A DNA stretch of 64,000 bases, taken from the IMG/VR virus record IMGVR_UViG_3300030110_004856, positions 17,585-81,584 of that record. One strand, written 5' to 3'. How positions within the stretch are numbered: the stretch's first letter is position 1; every line of letters begins with the position of its first letter. Made by a program: the position numbers and the translations under genes. A model generated the notes under the pieces. That model worked only from the letters and a program-made list of their open reading frames with translations, was not told the origin of the DNA and searched no databases. Below are positions 23,674-30,956 of the stretch, in pieces. The stretch is from a virus.

Positions 23674-24249
23674 GTGGATCTATGTAACCCACGCCGCTAT
23701 AGTGACAGCGACTTAATCACCTCTTCTGTGTCTATTCTTCCTGATCATCAGATTCAAATTCTGTGTAATGCAGGAATGATCAGTCCATACGATCCAGAGT
23801 TAGTTAATCCAGCATCACTCGATGTCAGATTGGGTAACGAGTTGATGGTTGAACAGGAAGAACATGAGCAGATGAGGAAGCTGTCGATTGAGAAATTCGA
23901 TCGAGATTCACCTTTCTATTTGTACCCAGGGGAGTTTGTACTCGCTCATACGATGGAAACATTCAAAGTTCCATCGAACGTAACAGGACAGTTTGCACTC
24001 AAGTCATCGACAGCACGTTCAGGCTTTGAGCATCTGATGGCTGGCTACATAGATCCAGGCTTTTGGAATTCTGTCCTGACTCTGGAACTTAAGAACGCTC
24101 GTCAGATGGCACCGATTCCAATGTGGCCTGGTATGAGGATTGGGCAAATTGTATGGACTCGCATGCAAGCACCGCCCACCAAAACCTACCGAGAGACAGG
24201 CAGGTACAACAACGACCCCACCGTTACTACCACCAAAGGCTGGTTGTAG
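23674..24249 (+). CDS. dcd: dCTP deaminase
   Basis: 191 residues. SLDVRLGNELM (about residues 49-59), FALKSSTARSGFEHLMAGYI (the SxxxR motif and strand near residues 107-126) and the substrate-site segment DPGFWNSVLTLEL are the signature of the dCTP deaminase/dUTPase superfamily. Dcd converts dCTP to dUTP, feeding dTMP synthesis with ThyX. It is written here from GTG at 23674; a later GTG at 23728, giving (M)SILPDHQIQ, better matches the usual start of the family. Neither has a clear ribosome-binding site. Confidence 0.88.
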   Translation: MDLCNPRRYSDSDLITSSVSILPDHQIQILCNAGMISPYDPELVNPASLDVRLGNELMVEQEEHEQMRKLSIEKFDRDSPFYLYPGEFVLAHTMETFKVPSNVTGQFALKSSTARSGFEHLMAGYIDPGFWNSVLTLELKNARQMAPIPMWPGMRIGQIVWTRMQAPPTKTYRETGRYNNDPTVTTTKGWL

Positions 24250-24309
24250 TGATCACATAGTGATACCGAAATCCAACTGGGTATTTCCCTAACTCTTTTC
24301 AACGCGAGA

Positions 24310-24327
24310 TTTCTTGACAGAATGGCG
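24310..24327 (+). promoter_or_regulatory. Shared block 1, copy A (TTTCTTGACA-n-AATG-n-CG)
   Basis: TTTCTTGACAGAATGGCG matches 62135-62152 at 16 of 18 positions. It contains a perfect -35-like TTGACA. The -10 is not clear at standard spacing. Confidence 0.55.
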
Positions 24328-24407
24328 CAGCCTTTGTGCTGTGTAAAGTGTTCAGCAGTTTATTAACTATTTGAGCTTTATACAAAGTTTAGATTGCGCG
24401 ACAATTT

Positions 24408-24431
24408 GTCAAGTTTCTCTTTGTTATAGAA
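24408..24431 (+). promoter_or_regulatory. Shared block 2, copy A (GTCAAG-N5-CTTTGTTATAGAA)
   Basis: GTCAAG and CTTTGTTATAGAA are 5 bp apart, exactly as at 62260-62283. TATAGA could be a -10 hexamer. GCGAC precedes GTCAAG in both copies, making a GAC...GTC inverted pair. Confidence 0.6.
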
Positions 24432-24517
24432 GTTTTTAAGAATACCCTTCTGGACTTCGGGACGCACTGTTGTTTCCAGTGAGACCCATGAGTCAGGAGT
24501 TTTATCTTGACCAACCC

Positions 24518-24546
24518 TTGACGCCATGCTCCTATGGCTCTAGGAT
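24518..24546 (+). promoter_or_regulatory. Sigma70-type promoter before the MoxR/VWA operon
   Basis: TTGACG (24518-24523) and TAGGAT (24541-24546) with a 17-bp spacer, 43 bp before the ATG at 24590. Confidence 0.5.
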
Positions 24547-24589
24547 TTATACACGCCTCAACTGAGGCACACATCATTTCGGAGATCAA

Positions 24590-25057
24590 ATGACTAGACA
24601 CACCCAGATCAGACGGCGAGGGCAGGCAGTAGCTGACTGCTTCTGTGAGCTACAGGAGATCATCGACTCGTCCGAGCCTTTCGCGAACGCTTTGGATGAA
24701 GCGAAGCAAGAGCTGCTCGAAGTCTTGAACGACGAGTCAGTGATCGAAGGCGAAGTGAGTCTCGACGATTACAAAGGAGATGACTCCGCGTTTAAGTACC
24801 CTGAGCAAGGGCTGAACATTGTCCTTCAGCCGAAGTATGTTCTGGTGCTCAACTCTGATGTTCTTGAGCCAAAGGCAATGACCTTGGCTAAAGAACGCAT
24901 CGCTCGACATGAGTCTGCACTCAAGAAAGCGAAGCTTGATCTGAAGAACGAAGAGGAGAAGCTCGTGGTCACAGGCAAAGCCACGCGCTGCGTCAAGTCG
25001 TTTGGACTGGCGCTCCGCAAGATTGCCAAGCTCGTCACACCCATGGAGATCGACTGA
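24590..25057 (+). CDS. Unknown coiled-coil protein, first gene of the MoxR/VWA operon
   Basis: 155 residues. The start has a good ribosome-binding site (CGGAG four bases upstream). The N-terminal half is acidic; residues about 96-135 are a Lys/Glu-rich helix (RIARHESALKKAKLDLKNEE) likely to form a coiled coil. The stop overlaps the next start at 25057 (TGATG). No family is recognised. By position it is a component of the same system as the ATPase and VWA protein. Confidence 0.55.
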   Translation: MTRHTQIRRRGQAVADCFCELQEIIDSSEPFANALDEAKQELLEVLNDESVIEGEVSLDDYKGDDSAFKYPEQGLNIVLQPKYVLVLNSDVLEPKAMTLAKERIARHESALKKAKLDLKNEEEKLVVTGKATRCVKSFGLALRKIAKLVTPMEID

Positions 25058-26268
25058 TGACCAACGATGTGTTTCTGCTGAACGTCACAGTGTCCAGCAA
25101 GGTGCGCCAGACCATTCAATTCAAGATGAAGGATCTGCAACTACCGCACCAAACTATTGAAACTCTCGAAGAGCATGGTGCGGTCAGTATCAGACCAAAC
25201 CTATCGAACCTGCTCAAAGAGTTTCTGAGCGAGCTGCGCCTGGAGCAGAGCAAGATCTATTTAGATCATTGCATCAGCCACGGCGAAAGCCACTTCTTGA
25301 TGGCTCACCACTTCACTGATGCCATGGCTCAGATCAGAGCAATGCGCAGCCGTCTCAACGCTATGAACGAAGCACTAGCAGTTGAGTGGTACTCAGAAAT
25401 GCGACGGTGGGAAAAGATGGTGAACAAAACCATCGAACCTTTGTTCGCTGATCCTGAATCACAGGAGCTAGTTAAGGCTGCCTACATGAATGTCTTCCCT
25501 GAGAAGGAAGCATTCGCCAAAGCAATCGAGATCGATGTTGTTGGTCCTCTTCCTGTGTCTTTAGATGTGGCTTCGTCTCCTGGTGACACCCTTCAGGAGC
25601 AGATGGCATACGAAGCAGCTTGCAACACCCAAGCTGTCTATACCGCTGCCCAAAAGAATGCAAAAGACAAAGCTCTCAAACGATTTGCAGTCTTCATTGA
25701 CGATCTAGACATTCGCATCAGCACCAATGTCGGCGATCGTCAGACTGGTGGCAACTCCGATCGACGTGGGTCATGGGAGGTAGCAGCAGAAGAACTGGCA
25801 GTTATTGCTGACCACGTGCCTGGCTTGGATCTTGTAAAAGAAATCACTCACAACATCCTGAACCAAGGACGCAGGATGAAGAACAGCAAACTGAGTGCTC
25901 GCGAACGTAGCGAAGCATTTACAGCCTTCAATCGTTTACGAGAAGAGTTGAGAACAGAGCTAACAACAATCGTTGGAAGATCTGAATCCACTGAGGGAAT
26001 GCAAGCTCTGCAAACTTCACTCTCTGTCACCAGTGAGTATCAAAACATTTTGTCTGGCATGAAACATTGCGAGACAAACCAACAACTAGAAGAAATTCTC
26101 TTGCAAGCTGAGACTTTCACTCTTTGTAGTAATCAAAGAGTCAAGGCAATTAACCAAGCAGCTCAAAGACAAAGGGAATTCATTGCGGCAAAGCATGTTA
26201 GTGTAGACCAGGAGCTAGAGACTATTGAAGAAATTAAAAACCAATCAGAGGAAGACATTGACTTCTAA
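25057..26268 (+). CDS. Helical protein of the MoxR/VWA cassette, DUF3150-like in context
   Basis: 403 residues, largely helical with a beta-like N-terminus (FLLNVTVSSKVRQTIQFKMK). WYSEMRRWEKMVNK and a conserved-looking FIDDLDIRIS segment are visible. In several phages a DUF3150 protein of this size precedes a MoxR/CobS-like ATPase and a VWA protein. I assign the resemblance from length, helical content and gene order, not from a match. It would be a partner or substrate of the ATPase. Confidence 0.5.
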   Translation: MTNDVFLLNVTVSSKVRQTIQFKMKDLQLPHQTIETLEEHGAVSIRPNLSNLLKEFLSELRLEQSKIYLDHCISHGESHFLMAHHFTDAMAQIRAMRSRLNAMNEALAVEWYSEMRRWEKMVNKTIEPLFADPESQELVKAAYMNVFPEKEAFAKAIEIDVVGPLPVSLDVASSPGDTLQEQMAYEAACNTQAVYTAAQKNAKDKALKRFAVFIDDLDIRISTNVGDRQTGGNSDRRGSWEVAAEELAVIADHVPGLDLVKEITHNILNQGRRMKNSKLSARERSEAFTAFNRLREELRTELTTIVGRSESTEGMQALQTSLSVTSEYQNILSGMKHCETNQQLEEILLQAETFTLCSNQRVKAINQAAQRQREFIAAKHVSVDQELETIEEIKNQSEEDIDF

Positions 26269-26361
26269 CACTTACCCCTGGTTACGAGCAGCAAAGACCA
26301 TTGACGGACCTTACCGTCGCCCACGCTTCTCTTTCATTAAACGACTTCTCGCTTTATTCAC

Positions 26362-27555
26362 ATGAACACGCAACTTTTCAAAAAGTTCCAAAACTTCCGC
26401 TCTCAGCTCAACAGCAGATTCCTAGAGCGAGAGACAGTCATCGATGGACTTCTTGCTTCGTTAATCACAAAGCAAAATGCTTTCTTGTTCGGTGTCCCTG
26501 GTACAGGTAAGTCAGAACTCGTCAGAGCAATCAGCAGTGGCTTCAAAGGAACTGAATACTTTGGCTATCTACTGAGCCCTACTACTGATCCGTCAGAGTT
26601 GTTTGGCCCTGTGGCTGTGAGCAAACTCCTGAAGGACGAGTACACAAGAGACACTGAGGGTTACTTGCCTTCAGCGAACATCGCGTTTCTTGATGAGCTG
26701 TTCAGAGGATCATCTGCTGTGCTCAACAGCCTGCTGACAATCCTCAACGAGCGCACATTCAACAACGGCAAAGAGGTTGTTAAGACACCAATCAACAGCA
26801 TCGTTGCAGCTACTAACTCATTCCCAACTGAAGAAAGTCTGCAAGCTTTCCTGGATCGTTTCTTGTTCAGACCTACGGTTGATCTACTTCAGAAACCAGT
26901 CAGCAAAAGGAAGCTAGACATGTGGTCGCTGGGTATTGAACCGCGCCCAGAGATTTTCTCAGCTCTGACTCAGGAAGATCTTGTAGAACTACAGGAACAA
27001 GCAGCCTGCATCAAACCAACATCCAAGTTTGCTGGATTGTTTGGTGATGTCATGGAACGATTAGAGGTCAGTGGCATCTACATCTCTGACCGTCGTCGCG
27101 TACAGATCATTCAGTTCTTGCGTGGTTATGCGGTTGTCAAAGGTGAGAGCGAACTACATCCTCACATCCTGCTAGAGACTCTTCCGCACATCCTTTACCA
27201 AAGCGACGACGACAAAGAGATTATTCGCGAGCAGTTGGATGCAGCCATTGTCACTGGCAGTCGTTTCGTTAAAGAGAATCAGCATGCTGCAAACAGCATC
27301 ATGCATGAGTTCTATAGCTGGGACGCTAAAGCCAGGACGATCAGCGATACGAAAATGCACATGGACGTGGCTCGCAACATGAGCAAGTGTCTGAGTGATC
27401 TGACAACCATTCAAAAACGTCTTACTGAAGCAATGGACGATGACGAACTAAAAATCACTGAAGAAGTGCGACTCAAAATGATGAAGCAACACACTCAGAA
27501 CGACAGCGACATGAAGACCATTGCCAAATCACTGACTCGTTTCACAACTAATTGA
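26362..27555 (+). CDS. MoxR-type AAA+ ATPase
   Basis: 397 residues. Walker A GVPGTGKS (44-51), Walker B IAFLDE (107-112) followed by the MoxR segment LFRGSSAVLNSLLTILNERT, and sensor 1 Asn in IVAATNSFP (near 152) define a MoxR ATPase. MoxR proteins act as hexameric remodelling chaperones, almost always with a VWA partner. The start has no Shine-Dalgarno. It is 1 nt from the VWA gene, so the two are expressed together. Confidence 0.9.
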   Translation: MNTQLFKKFQNFRSQLNSRFLERETVIDGLLASLITKQNAFLFGVPGTGKSELVRAISSGFKGTEYFGYLLSPTTDPSELFGPVAVSKLLKDEYTRDTEGYLPSANIAFLDELFRGSSAVLNSLLTILNERTFNNGKEVVKTPINSIVAATNSFPTEESLQAFLDRFLFRPTVDLLQKPVSKRKLDMWSLGIEPRPEIFSALTQEDLVELQEQAACIKPTSKFAGLFGDVMERLEVSGIYISDRRRVQIIQFLRGYAVVKGESELHPHILLETLPHILYQSDDDKEIIREQLDAAIVTGSRFVKENQHAANSIMHEFYSWDAKARTISDTKMHMDVARNMSKCLSDLTTIQKRLTEAMDDDELKITEEVRLKMMKQHTQNDSDMKTIAKSLTRFTTN

Positions 27556-27556
27556 C

Positions 27557-29101
27557 ATGACTAATTCTTTTAAATCTGAGTTCATTCACCTCAGTGACAA
27601 CGAGCCAATGGTGCTCAAAGTCTCTGCTCTGACTGACTTTCTTTGGTCAGACTACGTAAGGGATTCAGCTCCTCGCGTTAAGTACCTGACTTCTCACTAC
27701 GACATCCGCAAGCTCAGTCGGTTTGGAAAGGAGTTGTTCGAAGCTTTGTACCAAGCAGAAAATCTCAGCCCAGTTATCTCACTGCAAGATGCTGAAGATT
27801 ACTTTCGAGCTACTCAAAACGGAGAAGAACTTGAAGCTCCTGCTAATTACAAACCAGAGAATGCCTTCTGGATTGGTCTCTTGCAGGACGTGATGAACTC
27901 TCCTGGGTGGGGAATGATTGCACCCATTTGCTACGGCAACCAGTTCAACTCTGGCAACAACGCCATCAGTATTCTCAACAAGCTTTCTGAATTGATCGAT
28001 GAGTCAATCAACAACAGAGAGCTAGATCCCACAGCGTTGGGTGAAGCAGTAGATGAACTCAACGAATTGCGTAGACAGTTCGTGGAGGCGAAGAAGCAAG
28101 GAGACTTCCAGAAAGCGAAGGAACTCAGAGAGAAAGGCAAACAACTCGGTAAGAATATCGAGGAGTACCACAATAAGATGAGAGAGCAGATGCGTCCTGA
28201 GATTCAGGAAGCTGTCGACAAGGCTGCAGATGAAGCTCAACAAATCAACAAGGCGATGAGCCAGCTAGCTGGCGATCAAGCAGGGAACCACCAGCGTCAG
28301 AGTGTCGAGGAGAAGCAGCAACTCGCGAATCGTTTACGCAACAACAAAAAGCTTCTCGCCCTTGCCAATCGCCTTGGTGCCCTTCGTCGTACATGGAACC
28401 AGCGCAAGCGAGCAAGGAAAGGTAAAGCTAACTATTCGGACATCGTTGGAGTGAAGTTCGCTGACTCAGTGCCTCAAGCATTCCCTACCGAACTAGCACT
28501 GGCTGCCACGCCTGAGGGGAGGGCACTCTTTGCGATGAAGTACAACCAAAAGACAATCCTTTGCAAAGACTACGAAGCTCAAGTCAAGAACCTGGACAAG
28601 GGACCGATCATGATGTTCGTCGACATCTCTGGTTCGATGCAGGGTGATTCGGAGCTTTGGAGCAAAGCCATGGCTCTTGTCGTTGCAGAGGAAGCAGTCA
28701 AACAGAAACGTCCAGTACACCTCGCTCTCTTTGACACACGCATAAAGAAGCACTTCATCTTTGATCCAGCATCGACAGACAAGGACAACCTCCTTAACTT
28801 CTGTCTCTCCTGGTCATGTGACGGAGGAACCTCATTTAGCTCTGTGTTGAGTTACGCGATGGAAAACTTGGACCACTCTTCACGCGCTGACATCCTGCTA
28901 ATCACAGACGGTCACGACAATGTGAGCGAAGACTTACTGCAAGATTTTCACGAATGGAAGCAACTGTCAGGTGTGGAAATGAATTGTTTTTGTATCGGAG
29001 ATATGAGTATCAACTTACGATTGTTTGCAGACGATATCCGGGAAGTCGATGTCCACAACGATGCCGAGTCGTCTGATCTATTCCAAGACGTTCTTCTGTA
29101 A
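27557..29101 (+). CDS. VWA-domain protein, partner of the MoxR ATPase
   Basis: 514 residues. The C-terminal VWA domain has the metal-ion site DISGS (D356, S358, S360), a Thr-containing DGGTSFSSV and ITDGHDN with the later Asp. Residues about 140-290 form a long coiled-coil and basic segment (RKRARKGKANYSD). This resembles the CobT, CoxE and ViaA group of ATPase partners that recruit the substrate. The ATG is 1 nt after the MoxR stop and the stop is immediately followed by the next ATG. Confidence 0.88.
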   Translation: MTNSFKSEFIHLSDNEPMVLKVSALTDFLWSDYVRDSAPRVKYLTSHYDIRKLSRFGKELFEALYQAENLSPVISLQDAEDYFRATQNGEELEAPANYKPENAFWIGLLQDVMNSPGWGMIAPICYGNQFNSGNNAISILNKLSELIDESINNRELDPTALGEAVDELNELRRQFVEAKKQGDFQKAKELREKGKQLGKNIEEYHNKMREQMRPEIQEAVDKAADEAQQINKAMSQLAGDQAGNHQRQSVEEKQQLANRLRNNKKLLALANRLGALRRTWNQRKRARKGKANYSDIVGVKFADSVPQAFPTELALAATPEGRALFAMKYNQKTILCKDYEAQVKNLDKGPIMMFVDISGSMQGDSELWSKAMALVVAEEAVKQKRPVHLALFDTRIKKHFIFDPASTDKDNLLNFCLSWSCDGGTSFSSVLSYAMENLDHSSRADILLITDGHDNVSEDLLQDFHEWKQLSGVEMNCFCIGDMSINLRLFADDIREVDVHNDAESSDLFQDVLL

Positions 29102-29530
29102 ATGACTGCCCCCACGGCTGAAGCACTAAAAGACGTGCTGACGATTGCAGCTAAATACAAAACACTTCAGGAAGTTCCCATGACCCTCCTTGAATGGATT
29201 TCTGACATCATCATTGCTGAGCTGTTTGATCCAGACCGTCATCCAAACGTCGCTGTCTTCGAAGCAAAAGATGCAAAGCTCTCTTACTTCCCACACCTCC
29301 ACACCTTTAACATCCTTATCTATACAACCGACAAAGGGAACGCAAGAGAAGTGTCTCTACCCCTCAGCGTGGCTCTTGAAGAGACGATTGGTTGTAGCGA
29401 CGTACTAGAAGCAAAGAAGAATCTTAAATTTATGAAGTCTGATTGCGGTTCAATAGCTCAAGAGATGCAGACTAGGATAAACAATGCGCTGTATATCCAT
29501 TCACGCACTTGGAAAATATTTGATTGTTAG
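29102..29530 (+). CDS. Unknown protein following the VWA gene (142 aa)
   Basis: 142 residues. It starts directly at the base after the VWA stop, so it is almost certainly translated from the same mRNA. Mixed alpha/beta composition with a hydrophobic segment at about residues 28-40 (TLLEWISDIIIAEL). No family is recognised. It may be a regulatory partner of the ATPase-VWA pair. Confidence 0.55.
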   Translation: MTAPTAEALKDVLTIAAKYKTLQEVPMTLLEWISDIIIAELFDPDRHPNVAVFEAKDAKLSYFPHLHTFNILIYTTDKGNAREVSLPLSVALEETIGCSDVLEAKKNLKFMKSDCGSIAQEMQTRINNALYIHSRTWKIFDC

Positions 29531-29589
29531 TTCTGCCCTGTTGCATCAATGAATTTGTTTCACTATAAAGGTGCAGCTCTTTCATTCAA

Positions 29590-30372
29590 ATGCAGATCCT
29601 TTACAAGCTAGGGAGTCTCGACCTAGACAAGCATGAAGTGAAGACTCTTTTGTCTCACGCAACAGATGAGATCTCAATCACAGTTGATCTCAAAAAGCAT
29701 CTCCGAGGACTGGACTCCAAAGCTCTCTTCGCTGAGGCAGTAGAAGCAAAGGACACTCGTCTAGCCACGCTGGCAGCCAAGCTGGCAATGGAAGGTGGCC
29801 GGAAGTTCAACCCTGCTAGGAAACGTAGTTATAGGAAGACGGGTGAAAAATCTGTCCTTCACGCCAAGATCATTGACCAGGACCCTTTTGAGTCACTGGA
29901 GGAGATTCTGAGCAAAAACTCTCTGAAGAACGTTGGTGCTGCAATGATCCTCAACTCTCTGGAGGATGGAGACCGTCGATCACTTCGCGAGATTGCAGAA
30001 GATGTCGTCAACCATATGGAGAAGTTCAGTCACAACTCACCTGATGATTCTCCTCGTCTCTTCCGTGGTTTCGAGAAGACGCGCCATGGGTTCATCGCTC
30101 TCATGAAGCCACAAAAGAAAGGTCAGTGCCAGTACCACCACGCTCCTGTCTACACCGCACTGCGTGACGGTCTCAAATACTTGGCCACTGTTGGTTTGGT
30201 AGACATCAAGAGCGAGAAGACATACGGTGCTCTAGACAAGAAGAAGAACAATAACGCAGGCCATCTCCATCGCAATGTGTATACCATCGCGCTTAGCAAA
30301 GGTGGTATGACTCTGATGCGTAACTGGAACGACAGTGACGATTACATCAGCGGCTTCTGGAAACAGCGGTAG
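29590..30372 (+). CDS. Unknown basic protein (260 aa)
   Basis: 260 residues. A Lys/Arg-rich patch near residues 73-90 (GRKFNPARKRSYRKTGEKS) and a helical middle precede a C-terminal part with YTALRDGLKYLATVGLVDIK, which resembles a winged-helix wing. This suggests nucleic-acid binding. It ends just before a terminator at 30394. No family is recognised. Confidence 0.6.
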   Translation: MQILYKLGSLDLDKHEVKTLLSHATDEISITVDLKKHLRGLDSKALFAEAVEAKDTRLATLAAKLAMEGGRKFNPARKRSYRKTGEKSVLHAKIIDQDPFESLEEILSKNSLKNVGAAMILNSLEDGDRRSLREIAEDVVNHMEKFSHNSPDDSPRLFRGFEKTRHGFIALMKPQKKGQCQYHHAPVYTALRDGLKYLATVGLVDIKSEKTYGALDKKKNNNAGHLHRNVYTIALSKGGMTLMRNWNDSDDYISGFWKQR

Positions 30373-30393
30373 ACTGAAAGCGGAGTATGCTTC

Positions 30394-30424
30394 GAGCGGT
30401 TCTGGAGGGGGCCGCTCTTTTTTT
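30394..30424 (+). terminator. Rho-independent terminator
   Basis: GAGCGG (30394-30399) pairs with CCGCTC (30412-30417) around a 12-nt loop, followed by seven T (30418-30424). It ends the operon that includes the gene at 29590; the next ATG follows immediately at 30425. Confidence 0.75.
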
Positions 30425-30946
30425 ATGGCAAAGCATCTACCTATTCCCACTGACATCGGTGACTACCTGGAGGTCGATCGCAGCATCCCTTCTGGTCTGC
30501 GGTGGAAAGTCTCACGAGGAAGGGTAAGAGCAGGACAACCGGCTTGCTTCCTTTACTATTGGAAACCTGTTTTATATGCGGTCAGGTTCAGAAAAAAGAC
30601 ATATCTTTCTCATCGAGTAATTTTCTTTCTTGAGACTGGGCAAGACCCAGGAGACCTAGAAATAGACCATCAGAACCACGGCGATAACAGGGATGAATTA
30701 CGCCTAGTCACTAGGCGTCAGAACAGTATGAACATCCGCATACCAAAAAGAAACCAGTCAGGTTTCAAAGGAGTGTCTTGGGCAAGAAAAGAATCAAAGT
30801 GGAGAGCCCGGATCGTCGTTAGCTACAGGAAGAAACATCTGGGTTATTTCGACAGTCGCCTCGATGCCGCGTGGGCGTACAACCAAGCAGCTATTGAATA
30901 CTACGGCGAGTTCGCTAAGCTCAACGTGCTACTAGTCCAGCTCTGA
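30425..30946 (+). CDS. HNH-AP2 homing-type endonuclease
   Basis: 173 residues from the ATG at 30425. YLSHRVIFFLETGQDPGDLE, then IDHQNHGDNRDELRLVT, is an HNH (H-x-N-H) fold. The C-terminal SGFKGVSWARKESKWRARIV, followed by KKHLGYFDSRLDAAWAYNQA, is an AP2 DNA-binding domain. This is a known free-standing endonuclease type in phages. It begins right after a terminator, with no strong promoter visible, as expected for an inserted gene. It sits just before the DNA polymerase gene, a typical site. Confidence 0.85.
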   Translation: MAKHLPIPTDIGDYLEVDRSIPSGLRWKVSRGRVRAGQPACFLYYWKPVLYAVRFRKKTYLSHRVIFFLETGQDPGDLEIDHQNHGDNRDELRLVTRRQNSMNIRIPKRNQSGFKGVSWARKESKWRARIVVSYRKKHLGYFDSRLDAAWAYNQAAIEYYGEFAKLNVLLVQL

Positions 30947-30956
30947 TTCTTATCAA

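Larger units (their letters stand above)
24250..24589. promoter_or_regulatory. 340-bp control region upstream of the MoxR/VWA operon
   Basis: No gene. It holds shared block 1 (24310-24327), shared block 2 (24408-24431) and a promoter (24518-24546). A short inverted repeat CCTCA-AC-TGAGG lies near 24556-24567. It ends with CGGAG four bases before the ATG at 24590. Shared blocks 1 and 2 recur before the gene at 62363. Confidence 0.65.

Noticed and set aside
26301-26510. 69-codon frame upstream of the MoxR gene
   Set aside because: Overlaps the MoxR start in another frame and has no supporting motif.
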